Origin: 40CM-4-69-5 sp036556905
GTDB taxonomy: Bacteria > Methylomirabilota > Methylomirabilia > Rokubacteriales > CSP1-6
Assembly: GCA_036556905.1 (NCBI GenBank)
Contig: DATBIM010000102.1
Coordinates: 62,001-126,000 of the forward strand
Length of the DNA: 64,000 bases
Direction of reading: 5' to 3'
The translations under genes were made by a program, and so were the position numbers. Every line of letters starts with the position of its first letter. The first letter of the stretch is position 1. This document shows, in pieces, positions 1 through 8,577 of this stretch. Under the pieces are notes generated by a model. That model worked only from the letters and a program-made list of their open reading frames with translations, made no database searches and was not told the DNA's origin.

Positions 1-23
1 GCATCGGGTACCATACGCCCGCG

Positions 24-2573
24 ATGAAGGCTCCCGCCGTTCGCATCGCGGCGACCGCGCTCCTGGTCGCCGGTGCCTACTACGTCGGGGCGAACATCGG
101 CTTCATTCTGCGCTTCCCGCCGGCCACGCCGTCCGTGATGTGGCCGCCCAATGCCATCCTGACGGCCACGCTCCTGCTGGCGTCGCCACGTCGGTGGTGG
201 ATCTATCTGCTGGCGGCGTTCCCGGCGCACCTGGCCGCCGAGCTGGGAGCGTTGCCGGCCTCCCTGGTGCTGGCCCTCTTCGTCACCAACTGCAGCGAGG
301 CGCTGCTGGCGGCGGTCGGGGTGCGCTGGTTCAGCGACGCCCCCACCCGCTTCGATACGCTGCGCCGGGTGACGGTGTTCATCGTGGCCGCGGTCCTGCT
401 GGCGCCGTTTCTCTCCTCGTTCCTCGATGCCGCCGCGGTCACCGCGCTGCAGGGTGAGCCGTACTGGGTCGTCTGGCGGACGCGGTTCGTCTCGAACGTC
501 CTGACCGGGCTGGCGCTGGTGCCGGCCATCGTGACGCTCGTCACGCTCGGGGGCGGCTGGATCCGACAGGCGCCGTGGCGGCGGCACGCCGAGGCCGCTG
601 TCCTCGCCCTCGCCCTCATTACTGTCGGGATCGTCAACTTCGCCGGGCCCTTCGAGGGCCTGGGCGCCATCCCCGGGGCCCCCGTCACCCCGCTGGCGTT
701 TCTGCTACCGTTCCTGCTCTGGGCGGGGGTGCGCTTCGGGCCGGGGGGCGCCAGCCTGGCTTTCCTGGGCACCGCGCTCATCGCGATCTGGGCGGCCACC
801 CACGCGCGAGGACCCTTCATCGACTTGCCGCTCGCCGAGAGCGTTGTGGCCCTGCAGCTTTTCCTGACCATCGTCGCCGTCCCGCTGCTGTGCCTGGCAG
901 CCCTGATCGAGGAGCGGGGCCGGGCCCAGGAGGCGTTGCGCGAGCGGCTGAGCTTCGAGGAATTGCTGGCCCGGCTGTCGCGCGCGTTCGTGCACCTGCC
1001 CGGACACGCGATCGACGGGGCCATCGAGACCTGGCTGCAGCGCCTGGGGCAATTCCTCGGGCTCGATCGGATCACGATCCGCCGGTTCTCCGCGGACGGG
1101 CAGACCCTGGCCGTGTCGCACTCGTGGGCGGCTCCCCAGTCGCAGCCGGTGCCTCTGATCGTGGCCAGGCGGGACTTGCCGTGGGCGGTCCGGCGCTTGC
1201 ACGAGGAGCAGCCCGTCGTTTTCACCCGTCCCGACGACCTCCCGGACGACTCGGTGCTCGACCGCGCCTGGTTTCGCCGGACCGGAATCAGGTCGGGCCT
1301 CATCCTGCCGCTGGTAGGCCGCCGGGTGTTCGGCAGCCTGGCCTTTTTCGCGATCGCCGCGGAGCGGGCGTGGCCGGAGGAGCTGGTGCAGCGGCTTCGC
1401 CTCGTCGCCGAAGTCTTCGCGAGCTCCCTGGCTCGCCAAGAGGCGGAAGATGCCTTGCGAGCCAGCGAGGTGATGAAGTCGGCCATCCTGTCCTCGCTGA
1501 GCAGCAGCGTGGCCGTCCTGGACTTCGAGGGCCGGGTCATCGCCGTCAACGAGAACTGGACGCGGTTCGCCTGCCGGCCCGGCGCCTGGGATGCCCACGC
1601 CGGGCTCGGTATCAGCTATCTCGAGGCGTGCCGGCTGGCCGCGCGTGAGGGTGTGGCGCATGCCGCCGAGGCGCTCGAGGGGATCAACGCCGTGCTCGAT
1701 CGCTCTCGGCCGATCTTCGTGCTCGAGTACGGGCAGGGCGACCGCTGGTTCGCGATGTCGGCGGTGCCGCTGGATCGGCCGGAAGGCGGTGCCGTTGTCT
1801 CATGTACCGACGTCACCGAGCGCAAGCGCATCGAGCTGGACGCCCAGCGTAGCCGCCAGGAGCTCGCCCACTTCACGCGGGTCTCGACCATGGGCGAGCT
1901 GACCGCGTCGCTGGCCCACGAGCTGAATCAGCCCTTGACCGGGATCCTGGCCAACGCCCAGGCCGCCCGACGCTACCTCGACGCCAGCCCGCCCGATCTC
2001 GGCGAGGTGCAGGAGATCCTCGGCGACATCATCGAGGACGACAAGCGCGCGGCCGAGGTGATCCAGCGCCTGCGTGATCTCCTGCGCAAGGGTGAATCCC
2101 AGCAGATCCCCCTCGACCTCAACGCGGTGGTCCGCGACGTGGCGAAGCTGGTGAGCAGCGACGCCGTCATTCGCAATGTGACTCTCACGCTCGCCCTCGA
2201 TCCGGACCTGCCCGTCGTGAACGGGGACCGGGTCCAGCTGCAGCAGGTCATCCTCAACCTCCTGATCAACGGCATGGAGGCGATGGCCGAGAGCGGGGGC
2301 GACGAACGGCCCCTGGTCGTGCGAACCGAGTGCACCGAGGCGAAGGGGGTTCACGTGTTCGTGCAGGACGCCGGTCCGGGGCTGCGCAGCGGCACCCAGG
2401 AGCTGGTCTTCGAGCCGTTCTACACCACGAAGGCCGCCGGCATGGGCATGGGGCTGGCGATCGTCCGGTCCATCATCGAAGCCCACGAGGGCGCCATCTG
2501 GGCCGTGAACAACCCGACCGGGGGGGCCACCTTTCATTTCACCCTGCCGGGCCCTGGTGAGCGGACGGCGTGA
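24..2573 (+). CDS. MASE1-GAF-PAS hybrid-sensing histidine kinase (FixL/DctB-like kinase core)
   Basis: Membrane sensor kinase of 849 residues. Residues about 5-290 form a hydrophobic multi-span block resembling the MASE1 sensor domain (early motif VMWPPNAI). A GAF-like region lies at about 315-470 and a PAS-like region at about 485-600, followed by the kinase core. The phosphoacceptor is His632 in SLAHELNQPLTGIL. The ATPase domain shows an N box (NLLINGMEAM), a G1 box (DAGPGL) and a G2 box (GMGMGLAIV). The H-box subtype is that of FixL/DctB-type kinases. The gene overlaps the next one, a receiver protein, by GTGA, so the two are probably co-translated partners. The start lies at the window edge with no in-frame stop before it, so a slightly longer N-terminus cannot be excluded. 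The stimulus is unknown. Confidence 0.9.
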   Translation: MKAPAVRIAATALLVAGAYYVGANIGFILRFPPATPSVMWPPNAILTATLLLASPRRWWIYLLAAFPAHLAAELGALPASLVLALFVTNCSEALLAAVGVRWFSDAPTRFDTLRRVTVFIVAAVLLAPFLSSFLDAAAVTALQGEPYWVVWRTRFVSNVLTGLALVPAIVTLVTLGGGWIRQAPWRRHAEAAVLALALITVGIVNFAGPFEGLGAIPGAPVTPLAFLLPFLLWAGVRFGPGGASLAFLGTALIAIWAATHARGPFIDLPLAESVVALQLFLTIVAVPLLCLAALIEERGRAQEALRERLSFEELLARLSRAFVHLPGHAIDGAIETWLQRLGQFLGLDRITIRRFSADGQTLAVSHSWAAPQSQPVPLIVARRDLPWAVRRLHEEQPVVFTRPDDLPDDSVLDRAWFRRTGIRSGLILPLVGRRVFGSLAFFAIAAERAWPEELVQRLRLVAEVFASSLARQEAEDALRASEVMKSAILSSLSSSVAVLDFEGRVIAVNENWTRFACRPGAWDAHAGLGISYLEACRLAAREGVAHAAEALEGINAVLDRSRPIFVLEYGQGDRWFAMSAVPLDRPEGGAVVSCTDVTERKRIELDAQRSRQELAHFTRVSTMGELTASLAHELNQPLTGILANAQAARRYLDASPPDLGEVQEILGDIIEDDKRAAEVIQRLRDLLRKGESQQIPLDLNAVVRDVAKLVSSDAVIRNVTLTLALDPDLPVVNGDRVQLQQVILNLLINGMEAMAESGGDERPLVVRTECTEAKGVHVFVQDAGPGLRSGTQELVFEPFYTTKAAGMGMGLAIVRSIIEAHEGAIWAVNNPTGGATFHFTLPGPGERTA

Positions 2574-2974
2574 GCGGGCACCCGCCGATGATCGCCGTCG
2601 TGGACGACGACGCCTCGGTGCGCCGTGGCCTGGCGCGGCTGTTGCGATCGGCCGGCTATCGGACCCAGACGTTCGCCTCGGCCCTGGAGTTCCTGGAACG
2701 CCGGGCCGGTGATGACCCGGCCTGTCTGGTGCTCGACGTCAGGATGCCGGGCCTGAGCGGGTTCGACTTGCACGAGGTGCTGACGGGCGAGGGCCTCGAC
2801 GTTCCCGTCGTGTTCATCACCGGTCACGCCGACCTTTCGATGGCCGGGCGGACCGTGAAGGCCGACGGTGTGGATATCCTGGCCAAGCCCTTCGACGGTC
2901 AGGCGCTCCTCGCTGCGGTGGAACGAGCGTTGACCAGGGGCCAGCCAAGTCTCGTGCGGCTCGCCTCGTCATGA
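2570..2974 (+). CDS. Single-domain response regulator (receiver only)
   Basis: A 134-residue CheY-like receiver. It has the acidic pocket VVDDDAS, the phosphoacceptor aspartate in CLVLDVRMPG, the conserved Thr in VVFITGH and the Lys in ILAKPFDG. The sequence is FixJ-like, but it ends after the receiver, so no DNA-binding domain is present. GTG start overlaps the kinase stop (GTGA), and its own stop overlaps the next start (ATGA). Likely partner of the kinase at 24-2573, acting by protein contact or as a phosphate sink rather than directly on DNA. The missing output domain is what is seen; the mode of action is inference. Confidence 0.88.
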   Translation: MSGHPPMIAVVDDDASVRRGLARLLRSAGYRTQTFASALEFLERRAGDDPACLVLDVRMPGLSGFDLHEVLTGEGLDVPVVFITGHADLSMAGRTVKADGVDILAKPFDGQALLAAVERALTRGQPSLVRLASS

Positions 2975-4182
2975 GAGCGCGATCGTTGGCCGCGCGGTCC
3001 CTCGGGCTCGCCGTCCTGACAGTGCTGCTGGCGCTGGGCTGCGGCGGACGCGGCCGGCTGGAGCTGATCCCCGGCGAGCAGGCCGGACCCAGCCTTGCCG
3101 CACTGGTGGACTCGGAGCCCGCGCGGCGGCTGCTCGTCGACCTCCTGGCGCGCCGCTCCCTCGATCAACACCTCACCGCGGCTCTCGTCAGCAGCCGGGA
3201 CCCAGGTCCGGCGGCCGACCTGCTCGGGCTTCCCGACCAGGTCAGGCTCCGTGGGCTGGCCGAGGAGGTTTCGGTGGACTTCGCCGCGCTGGCCTTCGCC
3301 CGTGCGCTCTGGGCCGATAGGCGAAGCCGCACGCTGCAGACGGCCTTCGATGAGTACGTGCGCGAGGGCGCCGCCCGCTCCGAGGAAGTGCTGCGACAAC
3401 CCGGGGGCTTCCCGTACACGGTGCTCTTTGCGCCGGCCTGGCTCTACCGGAGCCATCCCGAGGTCGGCGCCGACTTCGGGCGCCAACGCCGGCTCCTCGA
3501 GCGCCTGGGGATTCCTCATCGGCTGATCCCGAATCCCGAGAGCGCCTCGGTCGAGGACAACGCCTCCGCCATCGCCGCGACGGTGCGGGAGACCGGCTGC
3601 GCCGAGGGACGCCTGATCCTCGTCAGCACCAGCAAATCGGGAGCCGAGGTAGCGCTGGCCCTGTCCCGGCTGCTGGCTCCCGAGGAGGCTGCCTGCGTCG
3701 CGGGCTGGCTCAATACCGGAGGCGCGCTGGGCGGCACCCCGCTCGCCGACGCTGCCCTGCGTCCACCCGCCTCCTGGTTCACGAATCTCGTCTTGTGGTT
3801 CAACGGATGGAACCGGGCCGGCTTGCTCTCCATGGCCACGGGACCGAGCCGAGAGCGCCTGGAGGGCGCCCGGCTGCCCGACTCGGTTGCCGTCGTCAAC
3901 CTGGTGGCCGTGCCGGTTTCCGGCACCGTCGGCTCCAGGCTCTACGGGAGCTACCAGATTCTCCGGCGCCACGGGCCCAACGACGGGGTGGTGCTGCTGG
4001 CCGACACCGTCTGGCCGGGGGGAGCCAATCTCGTGGCCCTCGGCTCCGATCACTTTTTCACGGCGCTGCAGGAGGACACGCCCGGCCTGGCGTTGCTCCG
4101 AGCGGTGGACACCGCGGTGCGGCTACACGGCGCCTGGCCCGTGTCGGCGGGCGTCGCGGCCACGATCGGACTGGCCGAGTAG
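2971..4182 (+). CDS. Exported alpha/beta-hydrolase-like protein, function unknown
   Basis: A 403-residue protein with a hydrophobic N-terminal segment ending in ALGC, a weak lipobox, so it is probably exported and possibly lipid-anchored. A small-residue turn LVSTSKSGAEVAL follows a hydrophobic strand and looks like a nucleophile elbow of the alpha/beta-hydrolase fold, but the classical GxSxG is not exact. Near the C-terminus LGSDHFF could carry the catalytic His. I do not recognise a named family. Translationally coupled (ATGA) to the receiver gene, so it shares the operon of the MASE1 kinase and could supply or remove the sensed signal. That role is inference. Confidence 0.7.
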   Translation: MRARSLAARSLGLAVLTVLLALGCGGRGRLELIPGEQAGPSLAALVDSEPARRLLVDLLARRSLDQHLTAALVSSRDPGPAADLLGLPDQVRLRGLAEEVSVDFAALAFARALWADRRSRTLQTAFDEYVREGAARSEEVLRQPGGFPYTVLFAPAWLYRSHPEVGADFGRQRRLLERLGIPHRLIPNPESASVEDNASAIAATVRETGCAEGRLILVSTSKSGAEVALALSRLLAPEEAACVAGWLNTGGALGGTPLADAALRPPASWFTNLVLWFNGWNRAGLLSMATGPSRERLEGARLPDSVAVVNLVAVPVSGTVGSRLYGSYQILRRHGPNDGVVLLADTVWPGGANLVALGSDHFFTALQEDTPGLALLRAVDTAVRLHGAWPVSAGVAATIGLAE

Positions 4183-4201
4183 GGGAGGGCGTCAGGCCCG
4201 A

Positions 4202-4570
4202 CTAGCGAACACGCCGGCCGTTGAGATTGAAGAGGAAGCAGGTGTTCATGGTCGGCGGGTCCAGGACGTCGCGGTAGTGCTCGATCAGTCGCTCCAGGAT
4301 GGTTCGGCCCTGCCTGATCGCCGCCTCCAGCGAGATGCGCTCGACGCTCATGTCTCTCAGATTGACCACGACGGCCAGGGTCGTGTGATGCCGATGGTCC
4401 AGGCCGTGGATGTCCGCCCGGGCCACGGTGAAGGCATCCTGCTCGGGGTCATACCTGACTTCCGTGGGGGCGTACTCGTAGTACTCGACGTCATCGACCC
4501 AGCGCCGGACGACCATGTTGAGAACAGCGTGCCCCCGGCCTCCCCGGTGAGTCTTGACATCGAGCGACAT
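4202..4570 (-). CDS. Conserved hypothetical protein, 122 aa
   Basis: Unrecognised soluble protein of 122 residues, convergent with the hydrolase-like gene (19 bp apart) and divergent from the AraC regulator (47 bp between start codons). It begins MSLDVKTHRGG and is rich in His and charged residues (DIHGLDHRHHTT). There is no signal peptide, membrane segment or motif I can name. Preferred over the antisense frame because its amino-acid composition is balanced and non-repetitive. The divergent placement makes it a plausible target of the adjacent regulator; nothing in the sequence proves this. Confidence 0.55.
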   Translation of the reverse strand: MSLDVKTHRGGRGHAVLNMVVRRWVDDVEYYEYAPTEVRYDPEQDAFTVARADIHGLDHRHHTTLAVVVNLRDMSVERISLEAAIRQGRTILERLIEHYRDVLDPPTMNTCFLFNLNGRRVR

Positions 4571-4617
4571 TCGATTGACTCTCCAGCCGTTCCTGAGCCT
4601 CGGGGAGGCCGCTGATC

Positions 4618-5640
4618 GTGCCTGGACGCCAAGGACCAGTGATTTCCCTGGCCGCTGCGACAGGACTGCTCGAGGCCATCGAGGCGGCCGGTCGACATCC
4701 CGACGAAGTGCTCCGCCCGCTCGGCCTGCATCGCACGCTGTTCTCCAGCCCGCACGGGTTCATGCCCTCGGCCGACTTCGCCCGCGTGCTGGAGGAGGCC
4801 GCGCGGGTCACCGGCGACGATTGCTTCGGCTTGCACTTCGGCGAGCACTTTCATCCCAAGAACATCGGCCCCTTGATCTACGTTGTCCTGAACTCGCCGA
4901 CCATCGCGGTCGGCTTCGAGAATATTGCCCGCTACCTGAGGGTGCACAACGAAGCGGCCGAAGTGTCGTTCGCGTTGGGGCCGCAGTGGGCGTACCTGCG
5001 TCACACGCTCGCCGACCTGCCCGTCGAGAGTCGGCGCCAGCACAACGAATACAGTCTGGCGGTGGGGCTCGGCATCATCCGTCTGGTGGCCGGCAGCGAC
5101 TGGGCGCCGGTCGAGGCGCAGTTCGAGCACCCGGCGCCAGACGAGACCTCCGAGCACCTCCGCGTCTTCCGGGCCCCCGTGTCGTTCGGCCACGCCGGCA
5201 ACGCCCTGGTCGTCGAGCCGGAGTTCTGCCAGCGACAGATTCCGGCTGCCGACGCCCGACTGTATCCGATCTTGCGCCGATATCTCGACCGCGCCCTGGA
5301 CGAGCTGCCGCCGGAAGGCGGTCTCCTGGCCTCGGTCCGCCGGGTCATCGGGGATCTCCTGAGGCAGGGCGAGCCGAAGCTCGGACCGGTGGCGAGCAAG
5401 CTGGCCATCGGTCCGCGCACCCTGCAGCGGCGGCTCAAGGAGCAGGGCGTGGACTTCAAGGCGCTGGTCGATGATACCCGCCGGCGCTTTTCCCTTCGCT
5501 ATCTCCAAGATAGGAAGAACACCCTCACCGAGGTTGCCTACCTGCTGGGCTATTCCGAGGTCAGCGCCTTCAACCGGGCCTTCAGGCGCTGGACTGGCTC
5601 GACGCCGACGGACTACCGTCGTAAGCTGTCGGCGCGATAG
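4618..5640 (+). CDS. AraC-family transcriptional regulator with arabinose-binding-like N-terminal domain
   Basis: A 340-residue regulator. Residues about 10-200 match the layout of the large effector domain found in OruR/VirS-type AraC proteins (PxxFxRLLxxA-type helix at SADFARVLEEAARV). The C-terminal 100 residues form the two helix-turn-helix AraC domain (VASKLAIGPRTLQRRLKEQG, then EVAYLLGYSEVSAFNRAFRRW). The Pro in GSTPTDYR is the usual end of the family signature. GTG start. Members of this subfamily often control nearby catabolic genes; here the only close neighbour is the divergent hypothetical gene at 4202-4570. Confidence 0.9.
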   Translation: MPGRQGPVISLAAATGLLEAIEAAGRHPDEVLRPLGLHRTLFSSPHGFMPSADFARVLEEAARVTGDDCFGLHFGEHFHPKNIGPLIYVVLNSPTIAVGFENIARYLRVHNEAAEVSFALGPQWAYLRHTLADLPVESRRQHNEYSLAVGLGIIRLVAGSDWAPVEAQFEHPAPDETSEHLRVFRAPVSFGHAGNALVVEPEFCQRQIPAADARLYPILRRYLDRALDELPPEGGLLASVRRVIGDLLRQGEPKLGPVASKLAIGPRTLQRRLKEQGVDFKALVDDTRRRFSLRYLQDRKNTLTEVAYLLGYSEVSAFNRAFRRWTGSTPTDYRRKLSAR

Positions 5641-5675
5641 CCAGGCGCGCGGGGATCTACGCGCGGGCATCTATC

Positions 5676-5686
5676 GGACGAAGGTC
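5676..5686 (+). promoter_or_regulatory. Palindromic motif GGACGAAGGTC, site 1
   Basis: An imperfect inverted repeat GAC-G-AA-GGTC, 72 bp before the ATG of the SYLF gene at 5759. The adjoining bases TCATT match site 3 (26126-26135). The same core occurs in three other intergenic regions of this window. Likely a regulator binding site; the regulator is not known. Confidence 0.45.
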
Positions 5687-5758
5687 TCATTGCGGTTCGC
5701 CTGGGGTACGGGGCACCGTGTTCGTCTCGGACGTATGCCCGCACCGGGAGGAGGCGCC

Positions 5759-6505
5759 ATGAGGGACGGCATGGGCTGGTCAGGCCACGCGGGGATCGGG
5801 CTGATGTGTCTGCTGGGACTGGCGGGCTGTGCCAAGCCGTCGGCCGAGACGGCGAGCGCAACGGCGACGCTGGAGGCGGAGCGCGACCGTGTCGAGGCCC
5901 GCCAGCTAGTCGATCGCGCCCGACTGACCCTGGAAAGCTTCGCCGCCGATCCCCGTCTCTCCGCCCAGTTCCGTGAAGTCACGCAGTCGGCCAGGGGCGT
6001 CTTCGTGGCGCCCGAGGTTCTGCGGGGCGCACTGGTTGTGGGCGCGTCCGGGGGCAATGGTCTGTTCATGACGCGGGGGGCCAAGCCTGGCGAGTGGCGG
6101 GGGCCGGCATTCTATAAACTGGCCGACCTGAGCTGGGGTCTCCAGGCCGGCGGGGACAGCTCGGAGGTAGTGCTGCTGGCGATGACCGAGCGTGGGGTGA
6201 CTGCGCTGCTCTCCAACAACGTCAAGCTCGGTGCCGGGGTCGGCGTCGCCGCGGGTCCCGTCGGCGGCGGCGCGGCGGGCTCGACGGCCGCCCTCAGCGC
6301 CGACATCCTGAGCTACTCCCGCGCCAAGGGGTTGTACGCAGGCATCAGCCTCGACGGCGCCGTCGTCGCCACGCGCGACGAGTGGAACAGGGCCTACTAC
6401 GGCAAGGAGGTCACCCCGACCGACGTCCTCGTCACGGGGGGCGCCCGGGATGCCGGCGCCGCCAAGCTGGTCGAGGCGCTCAACCGGATCGCCGTGGCCA
6501 AATGA
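5759..6505 (+). CDS. SYLF-domain lipid-binding lipoprotein (paralog 1)
   Basis: A 248-residue exported protein. The ATG at 5759 was chosen because GGGAGGAGG sits just upstream and because it begins a proper lipoprotein signal (hydrophobic run ending LAGC). Longer in-frame starts would bury this signal. The mature part follows the SYLF/Ysc84 pattern: AREVFVAPEVLRGAL-like segment, MTERGV, LSADILSYSRAKGLYAGISLDG, and the end motif YYGKEVTPTDVLV. Family members bind phosphoinositides or other lipids in eukaryotes and are envelope stress proteins of unknown role in bacteria. It heads an operon with hdeD-like and regulator genes. A second copy lies at 15048-15764. Confidence 0.88.
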   Translation: MRDGMGWSGHAGIGLMCLLGLAGCAKPSAETASATATLEAERDRVEARQLVDRARLTLESFAADPRLSAQFREVTQSARGVFVAPEVLRGALVVGASGGNGLFMTRGAKPGEWRGPAFYKLADLSWGLQAGGDSSEVVLLAMTERGVTALLSNNVKLGAGVGVAAGPVGGGAAGSTAALSADILSYSRAKGLYAGISLDGAVVATRDEWNRAYYGKEVTPTDVLVTGGARDAGAAKLVEALNRIAVAK

Positions 6506-6527
6506 CCGCACCCGAAAGGGGGCTCCC

Positions 6528-7082
6528 ATGCTCCTGACCCTGGCCCAGAACTGGTGGGCGATCGTGCTCCGTGGCCTGTTCGCCGTGCTCTTCGGCCTGG
6601 CCGCCTTCCTGTGGCCGGGTCTCACCCTGACGGTGCTCGTGTTGCTCTACGGCGCCTATGCTCTCATCGAGGGGGCCCTGGCCGTGAGCTGGGCCATGGT
6701 CAGACGCCGCGCCGGCCCCTTTCCCTGGGGCGTTCTGCTGGCGGGCCTGGCCGGGATCCTGATCGGGGTCGTCACCTTCCTCTGGCCTGGTCTCACCGCA
6801 CTCGCGCTGCTGTACCTGATCGCGATCTGGGCCATCGTCCGCGGCGTGTTCGAGATCATCGCCGCGGTGCATCTGCGGCGCGAGATCGAGAACGAATGGC
6901 TCCTCGGGCTCAGCGGCGCCCTCTCCGTCCTGCTGGGTGTCGTCCTGATTCTGGCCCCCGGCGCCGGGGCGCTGGCGCTGGTGTGGTGGATCGGGGCCTT
7001 CGCCATCGCCGTCGGGATTCTGACGATGCTCCTCGGCTTCCGCCTCAAGGGGCTCAGAGACGCCAGACCCGCTCGGGCATGA
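6528..7082 (+). CDS. HdeD/DUF308-family membrane protein
   Basis: A 184-residue membrane protein with six predicted hydrophobic spans in three repeated pairs (FGLAAFLWPGLTL near residue 20, GVVTFLWPGLTAL near 80, LLGVVLILAPGAG near 135). That repeat is the hallmark of the HdeD family, linked to acid resistance in enterobacteria. ATG at 6528 follows AAAGGGGG. It lies 22 bp after the SYLF gene and its stop overlaps the ATG of the response regulator (ATGA), so the three are one operon. The function in this organism is inferred from family only. Confidence 0.85.
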   Translation: MLLTLAQNWWAIVLRGLFAVLFGLAAFLWPGLTLTVLVLLYGAYALIEGALAVSWAMVRRRAGPFPWGVLLAGLAGILIGVVTFLWPGLTALALLYLIAIWAIVRGVFEIIAAVHLRREIENEWLLGLSGALSVLLGVVLILAPGAGALALVWWIGAFAIAVGILTMLLGFRLKGLRDARPARA

Positions 7083-7711
7083 TGTCCGACGCGATCGTGT
7101 ACGTGGTGGAGGATGACGAGGCCGTGCGCCGGGCGGTGGCCCGTCTCCTCCGCTCGGCGGGCCTGAGCGTAGAGACCTTCCCCTCGGCCAAGGCGTTCCT
7201 CGAGTACCCGCGGGCCGACCGGCCGGCCTGCCTGGTGCTCGACGTCCGGCTCCCGGGCCCCAGCGGCCTCGAGCTGCAGACGGCCCTGGGCGACGATCAG
7301 CGGGCCCTGCCCATCATCTTCATCACGGGCCACGGCAACGTGCCCATGAGCGTGCGCGCCATGAAGTCCGGCGCGCTGGACTTTCTCCAGAAGCCCTTCA
7401 ACGACCAGGCGCTGCTGGAGGCCGTCCGGCGCGCGCTGGATCGCAGCCGCCAGGCGCGGGCCGAGAACGCCGAGCGGACGCTCGTCCGGTGCCGGTTCGA
7501 ATCCCTGACGCCGCGGGAGCGCGAGGTCCTGGGCCTCGTGGTGACGGGGATGCTCAACAAACAGATCGCCTTGCGCCTGGGGGCGGCCGAGAAGACGATC
7601 AAGGTCCACCGGGGCCGTGTGATGCGCAAGATGGTGGCAGAGTCCGTGGCCGACCTGGTGCGGATGGCCCAGCGACTCGAGCTCTCCCCGCATCAGACCA
7701 AAGCCCCATAG
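7079..7711 (+). CDS. FixJ/NarL-type response regulator with LuxR HTH
   Basis: A 210-residue two-domain regulator. The receiver (about 1-120) has VVEDDEA, phosphoacceptor Asp in CLVLDVRLPG, FITGHGN and LQKPFND. The output domain (about 140-200) is a LuxR-type HTH with LTPREREVLGLVVTGMLNKQIA and KTIKVHRGRVMRKM. The start ATG overlaps the hdeD-like stop, so the product is made with SYLF and HdeD. It is the only receiver in the window with a DNA-binding domain. This makes it the natural candidate to read the GAC[CG]AAGGTC sites; that link is inference. Its cognate kinase could be either kinase of the window (24-2573 or 12208-14904). Confidence 0.92.
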   Translation: MMSDAIVYVVEDDEAVRRAVARLLRSAGLSVETFPSAKAFLEYPRADRPACLVLDVRLPGPSGLELQTALGDDQRALPIIFITGHGNVPMSVRAMKSGALDFLQKPFNDQALLEAVRRALDRSRQARAENAERTLVRCRFESLTPREREVLGLVVTGMLNKQIALRLGAAEKTIKVHRGRVMRKMVAESVADLVRMAQRLELSPHQTKAP

Positions 7712-7743
7712 CGGGCGCCCTCCTGCCCAGGCTAGAGTTCGGC

Positions 7744-8160
7744 ATGGTGTCCACCAAGGCGCACCCCGACCAAGCGTCCTCCGAACGACAAGCCCGATCG
7801 GCGACGGTGTGCGTGATCGACGACGACGCGTCCCTGTTGCGGGCGCTGCAGCGCTTGCTCGTGGCTGACGGGTTCACCGTCGCGGTCTTCCCGTCGGCGG
7901 AGGTCTTTCTCGAGTCCGAGCGGGTCCACACGGCGGACTGCCTCGTCCTGGACGTGCATCTGGGGGGCATGAGCGGATTCGAGCTGCACGACCGGCTCGT
8001 GGCCGCGGGGACACGGGTTCCGGTCGTCTTCATCACCGCCCACGACGACGGTCCCACCCGCGAGCGGGCGCAGCGGGCGGGCGCCGTGGCGTACCTCCGG
8101 AAGCCCTTCGACGACGAGTCGCTGATCGGGGCGATCCACAAGGCGCTCGGCCGGTCCTGA
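7744..8160 (+). CDS. Single-domain response regulator (receiver only)
   Basis: A 138-residue receiver: CVIDDDASLLRAL, phosphoacceptor in CLVLDVHLGGMSG, VVFITAHDD and LRKPFDDE. No output domain follows. Starts 32 bp after the FixJ-like regulator and is probably in the same operon. Related in sequence to the receiver at 2570-2974. Together with the two kinases this gives a small phosphorelay set in the first 15 kb. The role may be competition for, or buffering of, phosphoryl flow. Confidence 0.87.
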   Translation: MVSTKAHPDQASSERQARSATVCVIDDDASLLRALQRLLVADGFTVAVFPSAEVFLESERVHTADCLVLDVHLGGMSGFELHDRLVAAGTRVPVVFITAHDDGPTRERAQRAGAVAYLRKPFDDESLIGAIHKALGRS

Positions 8161-8165
8161 GAGGC

Positions 8166-8549
8166 ATGGGATCGAAGCTCGGGGCCGCCCTGGCGCTGGC
8201 CAGTCTGCTGCTGGTTGGATGCTCGAGCGTCTCCGTGCGCACCCAACCCTACCTCGGGGTCCAGCCGTATCCCGCGTCCGATCCGGCGCGGGTCGAGATC
8301 CTCGGCAAGGAGCCGGAGCGCGCCAAGGACCGGCTCGGTGAGATCTTCCTGGACATCGAAGGCAGTCCCTCGCGGGAGACCATCGAGGCCAAGCTCCGGA
8401 CCGCGGTGGCCGAGCTGGGTGGCGATGCCGCCTTCATCGTGTTCGACCAGACCCGGCTGTTCCCGGTCGTATACGCCGATTACTATGGCACGACGGTGAG
8501 CGAGGCCGCCCGCCGGGGCATCGTGGCGGTGGCCATCAAGTACCGGTGA
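8166..8549 (+). CDS. Small lipoprotein, function unknown
   Basis: A 127-residue protein with a clear lipoprotein signal ending LLVGC at residues 15-19. The mature part contains repeated charged helices (KEPERAKDRLGEIFLDIEG) and the pattern ELGGDAAFIVFDQTRLF, as in small outer-membrane lipoproteins of unknown role. Only 5 bp after the receiver gene, so possibly still in the stress operon starting at 5759. I do not recognise a family name. Confidence 0.72.
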   Translation: MGSKLGAALALASLLLVGCSSVSVRTQPYLGVQPYPASDPARVEILGKEPERAKDRLGEIFLDIEGSPSRETIEAKLRTAVAELGGDAAFIVFDQTRLFPVVYADYYGTTVSEAARRGIVAVAIKYR

Positions 8550-8577
8550 GGGCAAAGCACGGTGGAGGTCCGATGAT

